Part shown: one piece after another, positions 20,460-31,828 of the stretch
How the letters are laid out: each line of letters begins with the position of its first letter
How positions within the stretch are numbered: the first letter of the stretch is position 1
Assembly (NCBI GenBank): GCA_021784575.1
Contig: JAJYHX010000004.1
Location: forward strand, 1-64,000
Length of the DNA: 64,000 nucleotides
Reading direction: 5' to 3'
Origin: Nitrospirota bacterium
GTDB taxonomy: Bacteria > Nitrospirota > JACRHJ01
Position numbers and translations under genes: made by a program
The notes under the pieces: model-generated
Told to the model about the DNA's origin: nothing
Databases searched by the model: none
Seen by the model: only the letters and a program-made list of their open reading frames with translations

Positions 20460-21914
20460 TTATTTCTTTGAAGAGGTAAGCTCCCCGGCCGTGGGAAGGC
20501 TTGAGGCGTCCCAGCCGCCGCCCAGCGCCTTGATAAGCAGCACGCTCGCGTTCAGGCGCCGGCCCTGTATGTCAATTGCGCTTTTCTCGTTTCCAAGCTC
20601 GGCGCTCTGGGCCGATATGACGTTCAGGTAGGCGACGGTGCCCGCCTTATACTGGTTCGTAATAATCGCGGTGGACTTCTTTGCGGCCCTTACCGCCGCG
20701 TCCTCGGTTATCGCCTCCCGCCAAAGTATCTTCAGGGCGGCCAGGTTGTCCTCGACCTCCTGAAACGCGACGAGGGTAGTCTCCCGGTATGCCGCCACGC
20801 TTGCGTCATACGCGGCCCTTGCCTCGGCGGTCTGCGCGTGTCTTAAGCCCCCGCTGAATATCGTCCAGCCCAGGGACGGGCCGAAAGACCAGAAGCGGCT
20901 CGGCCAGGTAAGCCACTTGGATATACTCCCGCTCTGGAATCCGCCGGACGCGCTTAAGGTGATGCTTGGATAATACGCCGCTTCGGCGACGCCTATCTGG
21001 GCGTTGGCGGCGACGACGCGCCTTTCCGCCGCAGCGATGTCCGGCCTGCGCTCCAGAAGCTCCGACGGCACGCCGACGGGTATCGCCGGGGGAGAGGCCG
21101 TTAGCGGCAGAGGGGGAATCGAGAAGCTTGACGCCGGCGTCCCGACAAGCACGGCGATGGCATGTTCAAGCTGGGCGCGTTGAACGCCGAGGTCTATATC
21201 CTGGGCCTCCGTGGTCTTGAGCAGGGTATCCGCCTGCGCAACGTCCGCCTCGGACACGACACCGGCGTTGTAGCGGTTCGTCGTGAGCTTTAGGGACTCT
21301 TTGTATAGGGAGACGGTGGAATCCAGCAGTTTTTCCTGGGCGTCGAGGGTGCGGAGCTGGAAGTAGTCCTGCGCAAGCTCAGACTGGATGCTGAGCTCCG
21401 CCGAGGCCAGGTCCGCCGCGCTCGCCTGCGCGTTAGCGCTGTTCGATTCCACGCTCCTCCTCACCTTGCCCCAGAAGTCCGGCTCCCACGACGCGTTTAC
21501 CGGCAGGGAGTAATCTGACGACTCGGTACGCTGAATAAACCCGCCGAAACTTGAGACTGTCGTCGTGGAAGGACTCGACCTGGCGAATGACACGCCTGCG
21601 CCGATGGTCGGGAAGTATGCGGCGCGTGCTGCCATGACCAGCGCGCGCGCCTGCCGGAACTGGGCCTCTGCCTGGATAATGTTCTGGTTAGAGACGTTGA
21701 CTTTTGCCTCAAGCCTGTCCAGAGTCGGGTCGTTGTATATCTTCCACCACGGCCCCCGTATGCGATTGTCCGCCGGTTGGGCGGTCTTCCAGCCGCTTAT
21801 CTCCTTGAAAACCGGCGGAGTTGCCGCAGAAGGCCGGACGTAGTTCGGCCCGACGGCGCACGCCGCAAAAACCGAAAGAATCATGGCCGCGAATATAAGC
21901 CTGAATATCTTCAT
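20460..21914 (-). CDS. NodT-family outer membrane efflux lipoprotein
   Basis: Lipobox-like LSVFAACAVGPNYVRPS, then repeated outer membrane efflux protein motifs (SWEPDFWGKVRRSVE, LLERRPDIAAAERRV). Start moved to ATG 21914. Confidence 0.92.
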   Translation of the reverse strand: MKIFRLIFAAMILSVFAACAVGPNYVRPSAATPPVFKEISGWKTAQPADNRIRGPWWKIYNDPTLDRLEAKVNVSNQNIIQAEAQFRQARALVMAARAAYFPTIGAGVSFARSSPSTTTVSSFGGFIQRTESSDYSLPVNASWEPDFWGKVRRSVESNSANAQASAADLASAELSIQSELAQDYFQLRTLDAQEKLLDSTVSLYKESLKLTTNRYNAGVVSEADVAQADTLLKTTEAQDIDLGVQRAQLEHAIAVLVGTPASSFSIPPLPLTASPPAIPVGVPSELLERRPDIAAAERRVVAANAQIGVAEAAYYPSITLSASGGFQSGSISKWLTWPSRFWSFGPSLGWTIFSGGLRHAQTAEARAAYDASVAAYRETTLVAFQEVEDNLAALKILWREAITEDAAVRAAKKSTAIITNQYKAGTVAYLNVISAQSAELGNEKSAIDIQGRRLNASVLLIKALGGGWDASSLPTAGELTSSKK

Positions 21915-21943
21915 ATCCCTCCGAGAATTACGCATAGCCGCGT

Positions 21944-24900
21944 TTAGTTGATTGCCGGATCCTTTGCATGAACCGCCCGCTTGCCCTGCACCCATAGCCT
22001 GAAGCGGTCCAGGTAGAGATACATCACCGGCGTCGTGAAAAGTGTCAGCATCTGGCTGAATATAAGCCCTCCGACGATTGTCAGGCCGAGCGGGCGCCTT
22101 AGCTCCGAGCCTACTCCTCCGCCTATCGCCAGAGGCATCGCGCCCAGAAGCGCCGCCATGGTCGTCATCATTATCGGCCTGAACCGCAAGAGACACGCCT
22201 GATAGATGGCGTCCACGGGGTTTTTGCCGTCCTTTCGTTCCGACTCCAGGGCAAAATCCACCATCATTATACCGTTCTTTTTTACTATGCCAATCAAAAG
22301 AATTATGCCTATCATCGCTATTACGCTCAAGTCCGTCCCGGTAATCATCAGCGCAAGCGCCGCGCCTACGCCCGCGGACGGAAGCGTGGACAGTATCGTA
22401 AGGGGATGGACGTAGCTCTCGTAGAGTATGCCGAGAACGATATAGACCGAGGCAAGCGCGGCAAGTATCAGAAGCGGCTCGTTGGCAAGCGAGGTCTGGA
22501 AGGCCTGGGCTGTGCCGGAGAAGCTCCCGAGTATGTTCGCGGGCATACCGAGTTTCCTGGCCGTATCCTCGACTGCGTTTACCGCATCTCCCAGCGCAAC
22601 GCCGCGGCGGAGGTTAAATGAAATGGTGACGGAGGGATACTGCCCCTGGTGATTCACTGAGAGCGATGTGTTTTCCGGCTTGTAGCGCGTGAATGCGCTG
22701 AGAGGCGCCTGGCCGCCGCCGGACGTCGGCACGTATATGTATTTCAGGGAATCCGGACGCTGCCAGAAACGCGGCGCGACCTCCATCACTACGTGGTACT
22801 GGTTCAGTGTGGAGTAGATTATGGACACCTGCCTCTGGCCGAAGGCGTCGTAGAGGGTGTTGTCTATCGCCTGCGGCGTAATGCCGAGCCGGGCCGCAGT
22901 GGGGCGGTCTATAACGAGAGTAGCCTGAAGACCTTTGTCCTGGAGATCGCTGTTTACGTCGGTAAGCTGCGGCAGACGGCGCATTTTCTCAAGCAGGCGC
23001 CTGGTCCAGAGGGCAAGCTCGGGCAGGTTATTGCCCTGCAGGGTGTATTGATAAAGGGCGCTGCTGAGTTTGCCGCCGACGCGGAGGTCCTGCACGGGCT
23101 GGAGGAACGTCGGCGCGCCCGGCACGGAGGCGAGCTTCTTCCTGAGCCTCGCCATTACCGCGAGGATGCTTGATTTCCGTTCGCTGAAGGGTTTCAGCGC
23201 TATGAACATCCTTGCGGTGTTGGTGGTCGAGCCGCCGCCGCCCGTGAACCCTATAACATAGTCTACTTCAGGATCTTTTTTTATTATGTCCACTACCTCT
23301 TCGAGCTTTTTCTTCATGGACTGAAACGATACGTTCTCCGCCGCCTGGATATTCCCGAAAAGACGCCCGGTGTCCTGGAGCGGGAAGAAGCCCTTGGGGA
23401 CTATTGTGAAGAGGTATATGCTGAAGCCGACCGTAGCCGCAAGGAGGAGTATCATGAAGAAGTGGTGCTTGAGCGCCCACCTCAGGCTTAACTCGTAGCG
23501 CCGGTGTATAAAGTTGAATGCGTTCTCGCTTATCCTGTAGGCATGGCCGTGCCGGTAGTGGTCTCCAGGCTTGAGCATCACGGCGCAGAGCATCGGTGTG
23601 GATGTGAGAGACGCAATAAGGGAGACGAACACCGCGGAAGAGAGCACCACGGCGAACTCCCGGAACAGGCGACCGACAATACCGCCCATAAGCAGTATCG
23701 GCGTAAAGACGGCTATAAGCGAGAGGCTCATGGAAAGGACCGTGAAGGATATTTCGCGCGTGCCGATGATTGCCGCCTGGAATGGTTTCTCGCCCTTCTC
23801 GATATGGCGGGTAATGTTTTCGAGCACGACTATGGCGTCATCCACGACGAAACCTGTCGCGACCGTAAGCGCCATGAGCGAGAGGTTGTCCAGAGAATAG
23901 CCGAAGATATACATTATCCCGAAGGTGCCGATTATGGAAACCGTGAGGGCGACAGCCGGTATGACGGTGGCGCGCACAGTCCTTAGGAAGGCGAAAACGA
24001 CGAGTATGACGAGTATGCCGGCGATAATCAGGGTCTCCTCGACATGCAACAGGGACGCCCTTATGGGCGGCGTGCGGTCCAGCACGACTGACATGCTCAC
24101 GTTTTGCGGAAGCACGGCCCTGAAATGAGGCATAAGCGCCTTGATGCTGCTCACCGTCTGGATGATGTTCGCGCCGGGCTGGCTGAATATGACCAGCATG
24201 ATTGCGGGCTTCCCGTTAACAAAACCCGCGGCGCGCACATCCTCTACGGAGTTGGTGACTTTGGCCACGTCTTTTAAACGCACCGGCGCGCCGTGCCTGT
24301 ACGCGATAACAAGATTTTGATACTGCGCGGCCTTGTAGAGCTGGTCGTTGGTGTATATCTCAAGTGTCCTGCCCGTGTTCGTAATCTGTCCCTTGGGCCT
24401 GTTCGCGTTGGCGGCGGCAAGCGCGGCGCGCGCGTCCTCAAGGCTTACGCCGTAGCTTGACATGACCATGGGATCGAAATCCACGCGCACAGCCGGGAGC
24501 GAGTGCCCGCCCACAAAGACCTCTCCTACGCCCTTCACCTGCGAGAGCTGCTGCTGGATGACGTTCGAGGCTACGTCGTAGATCCTGGATTTGGGGACCG
24601 TGTTGGAAGTCAGGGCAATTATAAGAATCGGCGCGTTGGCCGGATTTACCTTGCGATAGGTCGGATTGCTCGGCAGGTTTGCCGGCAGATACCCGCGCGC
24701 AGCATTTATTGCCGCCTGCACGTCCCGCGCGGCCCCGTTGATGTCCCGGTTTAAGTCGAACTGAAGCACAATGCCGGTCTCGCCGCGTGTGCTGGTGGAG
24801 GTCATCTCCGTAACGCCGGCTATTCGCCCGAACTGCCGCTCAAGCGGCGCTGCGACGGATGTCGCCATCGTTTCCGGGTCCGCGCCCGGCAGGCCCGCCT

Positions 24901-25042
24901 CAACGGAGATCGTCGGGAAGTCCACCTGCGGCAGGGGCGATACCGGCAGCAGGCGGAACGATATTGCCCCGGCAAGGATTATCCCTGCCGTAAGAAGTGT
25001 CGTCGCGACAGGTCTCTTTATAAATATTTCGGAGATGTTCAT
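21944..25042 (-). CDS. mdtC: HAE1 RND transporter permease, MdtC-like
   Basis: [59 protein letters not shown]. Confidence 0.88.
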   Translation of the reverse strand: MNISEIFIKRPVATTLLTAGIILAGAISFRLLPVSPLPQVDFPTISVEAGLPGADPETMATSVAAPLERQFGRIAGVTEMTSTSTRGETGIVLQFDLNRDINGAARDVQAAINAARGYLPANLPSNPTYRKVNPANAPILIIALTSNTVPKSRIYDVASNVIQQQLSQVKGVGEVFVGGHSLPAVRVDFDPMVMSSYGVSLEDARAALAAANANRPKGQITNTGRTLEIYTNDQLYKAAQYQNLVIAYRHGAPVRLKDVAKVTNSVEDVRAAGFVNGKPAIMLVIFSQPGANIIQTVSSIKALMPHFRAVLPQNVSMSVVLDRTPPIRASLLHVEETLIIAGILVILVVFAFLRTVRATVIPAVALTVSIIGTFGIMYIFGYSLDNLSLMALTVATGFVVDDAIVVLENITRHIEKGEKPFQAAIIGTREISFTVLSMSLSLIAVFTPILLMGGIVGRLFREFAVVLSSAVFVSLIASLTSTPMLCAVMLKPGDHYRHGHAYRISENAFNFIHRRYELSLRWALKHHFFMILLLAATVGFSIYLFTIVPKGFFPLQDTGRLFGNIQAAENVSFQSMKKKLEEVVDIIKKDPEVDYVIGFTGGGGSTTNTARMFIALKPFSERKSSILAVMARLRKKLASVPGAPTFLQPVQDLRVGGKLSSALYQYTLQGNNLPELALWTRRLLEKMRRLPQLTDVNSDLQDKGLQATLVIDRPTAARLGITPQAIDNTLYDAFGQRQVSIIYSTLNQYHVVMEVAPRFWQRPDSLKYIYVPTSGGGQAPLSAFTRYKPENTSLSVNHQGQYPSVTISFNLRRGVALGDAVNAVEDTARKLGMPANILGSFSGTAQAFQTSLANEPLLILAALASVYIVLGILYESYVHPLTILSTLPSAGVGAALALMITGTDLSVIAMIGIILLIGIVKKNGIMMVDFALESERKDGKNPVDAIYQACLLRFRPIMMTTMAALLGAMPLAIGGGVGSELRRPLGLTIVGGLIFSQMLTLFTTPVMYLYLDRFRLWVQGKRAVHAKDPAIN

Positions 25043-25054
25043 GCTAAAATTTTT

Positions 25055-28000
25055 TCAGGCTCGCTCCGCGAGATTCTTCTTCTTGATCCTCCCCGCAATC
25101 CTGTCGAACGCGAGATATATCACCGGCGTGGTAAAAAGGGTGAGCGCCTGGCTGACTATCAGACCGCCTACAATGGATATTCCGAGAGGGCGCCTGAGCT
25201 CCGAGCCAACACCGCGTCCGAGGGCGAGCGGAAGCGCGCCAAGAAGCGCCGCGAAGGTCGTCATGAGTATCGGGCGGAACCTCAAAAGACAGGCCTGGTA
25301 TATGGCATCGGTTGGGCTTTTGCCCTCGTTTCTCTCAAGGTCGAGCGCGAAGTCGACCATCATAATGCCGTTCTTCTCCACGATGCCTATGAGAAGTATT
25401 ATGCCGATTATGGCGACGACGTTTAAGTCCGAATGAAACATTATCAGGGCAAGGAGCGCGCCGACTCCAGCCGAGGGCAGGGTGGAGAGTATCGTCACGG
25501 GATGGATATAGCTTTCGTAGAGGACGCCGAGGATTATGTATACCGTAATGAGCGCGGCAAGTATCAGCAGCGGTTCGTTGCTTAAAGAGGCTATGAACGC
25601 CTGGGCCGTGCCCTGGAAGCTCGCCTGTATGCTTGCCGGAAGCCCCAGGCCCTTTACGGCCTTCTCGACCGCCGAGACCGCGCCGCCAAGCGACGCGCCC
25701 GGCGCGAGATTGAAAGACGCTGTTACCGCCGGGAACTGCCCAAGGCGGTTTATCACGAGCGGGGCCGTCGTTTCCGATGCCCTGGTAATTGCGCCGAGCG
25801 GAACTTCCCCGCCGCCGGAACTCCTGAAGTATATTGACTGAAGCCCCCGCGGATCCTGCTGGAACTGCGGCTTTACCGACATCACGACCCTGTACTGGTT
25901 AAGCTCCGTGAACATCGTGGATATGAGCCTCTGGCCGAACGCATCGTAGAGCGTATCGTCTATCGTCTGCGGCGTGATGCCGAGTCTTGATGCGGTGCTC
26001 CTGTCAATGTCGAGGTTTTCCTGAAGTCCCTTATTCTGCTGGTCGCTGCTGACGTCGGCAAGTTCCGGCAGTGTTCCGAGTTTCTTTATTACGCGCGGCG
26101 CCCATAAATCAAGCTCGTCTGCGTTTGGGTCCTCCATCGTATATTGGAACTGCGTGCGGCTCTGGCGAACATCGACGGTTAGGTCCTGCACCGGCTGCAT
26201 GAAAAGCCTTATGCCCCGGACTGCCGCGAGTTTCGGCTCGAGCCGCCGGATGATGGCGCTCGCGCTTATGCCGCGTTCGGAAAGCGGTTTCAGGTTTATA
26301 AGTATGCGTCCGGTGTTCAGCGTCGTGTTTGTCCCGTCCACCCCGATGAAAGACGACAGGCTTTCCACCGCCGGGTCTTTAAGGATTACATCCGCCAGTT
26401 TCTGCTGCCGCACGGCCATTGCAGGAAAGGATATGGACTGCGGGGCCTCGGATATTCCCTGTATTACCCCCGTATCCTGTATCGGGAAGAAACCCTTTGG
26501 AATAACCGTATACAAAACCACCGTCAGCACGAGCGTGCCCGCCGCGACCAGAAGCGTCGCGGTCTGATGATCGAGCACTATGCGCAGGAGTTTTCCATAC
26601 CGCGCTATTACCCTGTCGAACATTCCCTGGGACCATCGGTAAAACCTCCCTTGCCTTTCCTCCGGCGTGTGCTTTAATAGCCTCGCGCACATCATGGGCG
26701 TAAGCGTAAGGGAGACAACCGCGGAGATAAGGATTGTAACGCCAAGGGTCAGGGCGAATTCCCTGAAGAGGCGCCCGACGACATCGCCCATGAAAAGGAG
26801 CGGTATCAGAACCGCGATGAGCGATACGGTCAGGGACAGGATGGTAAAACCTATCTGCCTGGAACCCTTGAGCGCCGCCTCAAGAGGCGGATCTCCCTGC
26901 TCGACGAACCTTGCTATGTTTTCAATCATCACTATGGCGTCGTCCACGACAAAACCCGTGGAGATGGTAAGCGCCATAAGCGAGAGGTTGTTCAGGCTGA
27001 ACCCCATGAGATACATTACGCCGAACGTCCCGACAAGGGACAGTGGAACTGCCACGCTCGGGATGACAGTCGCGGAGAGGTTCCGAAGGAAAAGGAATAT
27101 GACCATTACAACGAGCGCAATGGCAAGGAGCATCTCATACTGCACGTCCCGCACCGAGGCGCGGATGGTGGTGGTGCGGTCGGTCAGGATTGAGACGTGT
27201 ATTGACGGCGGAAGGGTGCTTTCAAGCTGCGGCAGGAGCTTCTTTATGCTGTCCACGACAGCGATTACATTCGCGCCGGGCTGCCTCTGGATGTTAAGTA
27301 TCACTGCGGGGGTCTCGTTCATCCAGGCCGCCTCCTGCACGTTCTCGGCCCCGTTTATAACCTCCGCCACGTTCGAAAGCCGCACGGGCGCGCCATTCTT
27401 ATACGCCACGACGAGAGAGCGGTATTCCCCGCTCGAAAGCAGCTGGTCGTTCGCCCCGATAATATAAGACTGGTGCGGGCCGTCGAAGCTGCCCTTCGCC
27501 TGGTTTACATTTGAGGCGCTGATAGCCGAGCGGAGGTCTTCGAGAGTCATGCCGTAGGAAGCGAGCGCCGCCGGGTTCACGCGAACGCGCACGGCAGGTT
27601 TTTGGCCCCCGCCGATGCTCACGAGACCCACGCCCGGAACCTGGGAAATCTTCTGGGCGAACCGCGTGTCGGCGATATCCTCCACCTGCGGCAGCGGCAT
27701 GGATTTGGACGTGAGGCCGAGTGTAAGCACTGGGGCGTCCGCGGGATTGACCTTGCTGTATACGGGCGGGTTAGGCAGGTCTTTGGGCAGGAAGGTTCCC
27801 GCCGCGTTGATTGCCGCCTGGACCTCCTGCTCGGCTATGTCGAGGCTTAAATCGAGGCTGAACTGAAGCGTGATTATGGAACTGCCGCCTGAGCTTGCCG
27901 AGGTCATCTGGGCGAGGCCCGGCATCTGCCCGAACTGCCGCTCAAGCGGCGCCGTTACGGACGAGGCCATGACGTCCGGACTTGCGCCCGGATAGAACGT

Positions 28001-28144
28001 CCGCACCTGGATGGTCGGGTATTCCACCTCCGGCAGGGCGGATACGGGAAGCTCGCGGTATGCCACGGCGCCGGCCAGGACGATGGCAATCATCAGGAGC
28101 GTCGTCGCAACCGGGCGGGTTATGAACGGCCGGGAGATGTTCAT
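25055..28144 (-). CDS. mdtB: HAE1 RND transporter permease, MdtB-like
   Basis: [59 protein letters not shown]. Confidence 0.88.
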   Translation of the reverse strand: MNISRPFITRPVATTLLMIAIVLAGAVAYRELPVSALPEVEYPTIQVRTFYPGASPDVMASSVTAPLERQFGQMPGLAQMTSASSGGSSIITLQFSLDLSLDIAEQEVQAAINAAGTFLPKDLPNPPVYSKVNPADAPVLTLGLTSKSMPLPQVEDIADTRFAQKISQVPGVGLVSIGGGQKPAVRVRVNPAALASYGMTLEDLRSAISASNVNQAKGSFDGPHQSYIIGANDQLLSSGEYRSLVVAYKNGAPVRLSNVAEVINGAENVQEAAWMNETPAVILNIQRQPGANVIAVVDSIKKLLPQLESTLPPSIHVSILTDRTTTIRASVRDVQYEMLLAIALVVMVIFLFLRNLSATVIPSVAVPLSLVGTFGVMYLMGFSLNNLSLMALTISTGFVVDDAIVMIENIARFVEQGDPPLEAALKGSRQIGFTILSLTVSLIAVLIPLLFMGDVVGRLFREFALTLGVTILISAVVSLTLTPMMCARLLKHTPEERQGRFYRWSQGMFDRVIARYGKLLRIVLDHQTATLLVAAGTLVLTVVLYTVIPKGFFPIQDTGVIQGISEAPQSISFPAMAVRQQKLADVILKDPAVESLSSFIGVDGTNTTLNTGRILINLKPLSERGISASAIIRRLEPKLAAVRGIRLFMQPVQDLTVDVRQSRTQFQYTMEDPNADELDLWAPRVIKKLGTLPELADVSSDQQNKGLQENLDIDRSTASRLGITPQTIDDTLYDAFGQRLISTMFTELNQYRVVMSVKPQFQQDPRGLQSIYFRSSGGGEVPLGAITRASETTAPLVINRLGQFPAVTASFNLAPGASLGGAVSAVEKAVKGLGLPASIQASFQGTAQAFIASLSNEPLLILAALITVYIILGVLYESYIHPVTILSTLPSAGVGALLALIMFHSDLNVVAIIGIILLIGIVEKNGIMMVDFALDLERNEGKSPTDAIYQACLLRFRPILMTTFAALLGALPLALGRGVGSELRRPLGISIVGGLIVSQALTLFTTPVIYLAFDRIAGRIKKKNLAERA

Positions 28145-29322
28145 TATTTCCTTATTATCTCCACCGGGCTTCCGTCCTTAAGCCGCTCCATTCCGTCCGT
28201 CACGACAATCTCGCCGGGCGAGATACCGGAGGTAACCGCAATTTTGCCGCCCTCCGTCTCGCCGGTGGTAACAGGCCGCATCGAGGCTGTGTTTCCTGGC
28301 CGGACGATATACACATATTCGCCCCGGCTGCCCCTCTGAACGGCGACGGATGGTATTACCACGACGCCCCGGAGGGTCTTGACAAGCAGGGAAGCGTTTA
28401 CGAACTGGTTGGGAAATAGTTCGTCCCCCGGGTTGCTGAAAATGGCCTTCACCTTTACCGTCCCGGTAGACGGGTCTATCTGGTTATCGAGCGTAAGCAT
28501 ACGCCCGGATGCGATTTTGTGCCGCATCGCGCGGTCGTAGATGTCCACGAGCGGGCGTCCGCCCTTTCGGAGCCGCGCCTGGAGCTGGGGCAGGTAATCC
28601 TCCGCGATGGGGAAAACCACCGTTATCGGGTGATCCTGCGTTATCACGACAAGGCCGGTAGTATCGGTCGCATGGACTATATTCCCGGCGTCTACAAGTC
28701 TAAGCCCGACGCGCCCGCTCACCGGCGCGGTTATGCGGGAATAAACGAGTTGGAGTTTTGCGTTGTCTATAGCCCCCTGGTCGGACTTAACCACGCCTTC
28801 GTACTGGCGCACAAGGGCCGCCTGCGTGTCAAGCTGCTGTTCCGGGATGGAGTTCTGAGACCACAAGAGCTTGTAGCGTTTCAAGTCTGCTTTCGCATTA
28901 TCGAGGAACTGACTGTCCTTCGCCATCTGGCCCTGGGCCTGGATAAGCTGAACCCGAAAAGGCCGAGGGTCTATCTGCGCCAGAAGCTCTCCCTTTTTCA
29001 CTTCCTGGCCTTCGCGGTAGTTCACCCGCATAAGCTCGCCGTCCACGCGGGTCTTGACCGTCACGGTATTTAGGGGGACAACCGAGCCAAGACCTGTAAT
29101 ATAGACATTTATGTTGCCCTTTTTTGCCGGGACCACGGAAACGGCCGCCGGACGCTGGGCCGGTTTGGGTATTTTTTTGGCAGCCCCGGAGCGCTCCAGG
29201 GCGTATATTCCGACTGCCGTCAGGCACAATACAACCAGGAAAAAAAATGCTTTCTTCCCTGGCGAAGCGCTTCCAATCTTTACTACTTCATCGATTTTAC
29301 TTGTTTTTTCCTGTTCGGACAT
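28144..29322 (-). CDS. mdtA: RND periplasmic adaptor, MdtA-like
   Basis: [45 protein letters not shown]. Start at ATG 29322 behind GAGGT. Confidence 0.88.
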   Translation of the reverse strand: MSEQEKTSKIDEVVKIGSASPGKKAFFFLVVLCLTAVGIYALERSGAAKKIPKPAQRPAAVSVVPAKKGNINVYITGLGSVVPLNTVTVKTRVDGELMRVNYREGQEVKKGELLAQIDPRPFRVQLIQAQGQMAKDSQFLDNAKADLKRYKLLWSQNSIPEQQLDTQAALVRQYEGVVKSDQGAIDNAKLQLVYSRITAPVSGRVGLRLVDAGNIVHATDTTGLVVITQDHPITVVFPIAEDYLPQLQARLRKGGRPLVDIYDRAMRHKIASGRMLTLDNQIDPSTGTVKVKAIFSNPGDELFPNQFVNASLLVKTLRGVVVIPSVAVQRGSRGEYVYIVRPGNTASMRPVTTGETEGGKIAVTSGISPGEIVVTDGMERLKDGSPVEIIRK

Positions 29323-29471
29323 TGAAGTCACACCTCACTGCTCGGTTTATCTTATATTGGGTGGATAAAATCCATTATAACCAAAAAACCCATTGAATCT
29401 ACTATTAAATTTAAAAAAGCCTATCTTATAGACGGCATAGAAAACCGGCTGGTTACAAATGGACAAAAATT

Positions 29472-29504
29472 TGCCCGCGCCGGAGGGAGGAATCGGCGCG
29501 GGCA
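29472..29504 (-). terminator. Strong GC-rich hairpin in the mdtA/phoB intergenic region
   Basis: TGCCCGCGCCG / CGGCGCGGGCA perfect 11-bp stem, followed on the minus strand by AATTTTTG. Confidence 0.5.
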
Positions 29505-29656
29505 GAGGTGTCTTCCTTATCTCGCGGCAGGATCAGGAAGAAGAAAAATTTTCAAGGCATCTTCAGCAGACCCGGAAGTGTCATAATGCAAAATTAAAGC
29601 AGAGAGTTGTTGCAGTTTGATTAAAGAAACATTAAGTTATGATGAAGTTCTCTTTT

Positions 29657-29684
29657 TTGTTGGACGAAAAAAATGAAATATAAT
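29657..29684 (+). promoter_or_regulatory. Putative sigma-70 promoter for phoB
   Basis: TTGTTG-16 bp-TATAAT upstream of ATG 29724. Confidence 0.45.
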
Positions 29685-29723
29685 AGAGTAAGACTGTAAA
29701 AAAAACGTTCTGGAGACTTAAAG

Positions 29724-30413
29724 ATGTCCGAGAATATCCTCGTGGTGGACGACGAGAAAGACCTGCTGGAGCTGGTGGAATACAACCTCGCCAAGGAAGG
29801 CTACAAGGTAACTACCGCGGAAAGCGGCGTGGACGCCCTGAAAATCGCCCGGAAAGATTCCCCGTCTCTTATTGTGCTCGATATAATGCTCCCGGGGATG
29901 CAGGGCCTGGAAGTGCTCCGAGAGCTTAAGAAAAAGCCCGACAGCCAGGACATTCCCGTAATCCTTCTGACGGCCAGGGGCGGAGAGCTCGATCGCGTGC
30001 TCGGACTGGAGCTCGGCGCGGACGATTACGTAACCAAGCCTTTTTCGCCAAGGGAACTTGTGGCAAGGGTGAAGGCGGTGCTGAGGAGGTTCTCCGCAAA
30101 CGGTCATGCGCCGACAGTCATAAAGGCAGGCGGTCTGAAGATAGACTTGGACAAAAACAAGGTTTACTTGAACGATAACCCGCTCACCCTCTCCCCCACG
30201 GAGTTCAAGCTCCTCAAATACCTGGCCCTGAACAGAGGCAGGGTCCTCCCTCGAGAAAAACTCCTCGACAATGTCTGGAAGGACGACCAGTTCGTGGAGC
30301 CCCGGACGGTGGATGTCCACATACGGCGCCTGAGGGCCAAGATCGAGGAAGACCCGGAGAACCCAGCCATCATAAAGACCGCGCGCGGCATTGGATACGA
30401 GATGGCCGAATGA
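29724..30413 (+). CDS. phoB: OmpR/PhoB-family response regulator
   Basis: ILVVDDEKDLLELVEYNL receiver, LDIMLPGMQG, winged-helix RTVDVHIRRLRAKIEEDP; next to phoR and pst. Confidence 0.9.
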   Translation: MSENILVVDDEKDLLELVEYNLAKEGYKVTTAESGVDALKIARKDSPSLIVLDIMLPGMQGLEVLRELKKKPDSQDIPVILLTARGGELDRVLGLELGADDYVTKPFSPRELVARVKAVLRRFSANGHAPTVIKAGGLKIDLDKNKVYLNDNPLTLSPTEFKLLKYLALNRGRVLPREKLLDNVWKDDQFVEPRTVDVHIRRLRAKIEEDPENPAIIKTARGIGYEMAE

Positions 30414-31720
30414 CGAATACCACGGCGGTTCTTTCCTTATTTATCGCCCTTATTATCGGTTGGTCGGTTCTGTCCCGGCTGCGGCTTGCCCGCAGGGTTG
30501 ACCGTATGACAGCCTTCACCGGAAAGATAGCGGCGGGGGATTTCGGCAGCCGTATCGCCTCCGGCGGCGGGGACGAACTCGGCATCCTCGCCGAGAACCT
30601 TAACCTCATGGCCGAGCAGCTCAAGAAAAACGTGGATGCGCTCTCGAAGGAAAAGGGCGTTCTGACTGCGGTGCTGAAAGGGATGGCGGAGGGTGTCATG
30701 ATGACAGACGCCCAGGGCCGGGTGGGGCTTGTAAATCCCGCATTCCTCAGGACGTTCGGCATAAGGGAGGAGGACGCCGTAGGCAGGCCCCTTGTCGAGG
30801 TGATAAGGAATGAAGGGCTTTTAAACCTCTATAAAACCGCGCACGAACGGAAGGATTATGCGTCCGGCGAGATTGAGACCAGCCTCCCGGAACCCATGTA
30901 TTTCATTGCCGGATGCGTGCCCCTGATGATAGAGGAGGGCTTCTCCGGGATTGTCATAGTCCTGCACGACATCACAAGGATGTTTCAGCTCGAACGTGTC
31001 CGCAGGGATTTCGTGGCCAACGTGACCCATGAGCTTAAAACGCCTATCTCCGCCATACAGGGCTTCGCGGAGACACTGATGGACGGCGCGATAAACGACA
31101 AGGATAACGGCTTGAAATTTCTGGGGATAATTGAATCCAACGCCCGCAGGCTCTCCAGGCTCGTTGAGGACCTGATGACACTTTCGAGAATCGAGCTTGG
31201 CGAGGTCAGGCTTCAGGTGAGGCCGGTCTCGCTTAAGGACGTTGCGGCTGAGGCCGCGGCGCTCCTTGAGCCGAAGATCATGGAAAAGGGCATAAAACTG
31301 ATATTTGAGTTCCCCGCCGATATGGCGTCCGCCCTGGCCGACAGGGACAGGCTCTACCAGATAATCCTGAACGTCCTCGACAATGCCGTAAAATATACCC
31401 CGCACAAAGAGAGCATCGTCGTATCCGGGGCCTGCCCGCCTGCCGCCGAGGCCGGTCAACCGGCAACGGTAGAGGTTTCCATAACCGACACCGGCCCCGG
31501 GATCCCGCAGGAGATGCTGCCCCGGCTGGGAGAGCGCTTCTTCAGGGTGGACCCGGCGCGCTCACGCGAGCTTGGAGGCACCGGCCTGGGCCTCGCAATC
31601 GTCAAGCACCTTGTAAGGCTCCACGGCGGAAGCTTCAATATCGAAAGCCCCGTCCAGACAACCCTCTCCCAAGGCTCCAGAGGGACAAAAGTCACTCTCA
31701 CCTTCAAATCTTCCCTGTAA
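30410..31720 (+). CDS. phoR: PhoR-like sensor histidine kinase (HAMP-PAS-HisKA-HATPase)
   Basis: VRRDFVANVTHELKTPISAIQGFAETL H-box; DTGPGIPQEMLPRLGERFFRVD; GGTGLGLAIVKHLV. Confidence 0.9.
   Translation: MTNTTAVLSLFIALIIGWSVLSRLRLARRVDRMTAFTGKIAAGDFGSRIASGGGDELGILAENLNLMAEQLKKNVDALSKEKGVLTAVLKGMAEGVMMTDAQGRVGLVNPAFLRTFGIREEDAVGRPLVEVIRNEGLLNLYKTAHERKDYASGEIETSLPEPMYFIAGCVPLMIEEGFSGIVIVLHDITRMFQLERVRRDFVANVTHELKTPISAIQGFAETLMDGAINDKDNGLKFLGIIESNARRLSRLVEDLMTLSRIELGEVRLQVRPVSLKDVAAEAAALLEPKIMEKGIKLIFEFPADMASALADRDRLYQIILNVLDNAVKYTPHKESIVVSGACPPAAEAGQPATVEVSITDTGPGIPQEMLPRLGERFFRVDPARSRELGGTGLGLAIVKHLVRLHGGSFNIESPVQTTLSQGSRGTKVTLTFKSSL
31448..31464 (+). repeat. Partial copy of the palindromic mini-repeat inside phoR
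   Basis: GAGGCCGGTCAACCGGC versus GAGGCCGGTCTGCCGGC in copy 1 (15/17). Confidence 0.45.
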
Positions 31721-31828
31721 TCAAAAATTAAAGTATCCTTAATAACGCTGTAACAATTACCTGCTATCCTTGCGCCGAAATGCTTTGAAAGGAGGTGAAA
31801 AGGCCCGGCAGTGGCGGATTTAACGGAC

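Noticed and set aside
29718-30320. 200-aa minus-strand ORF opposite phoB
   Set aside because: Shadow ORF of a confidently identified response regulator.
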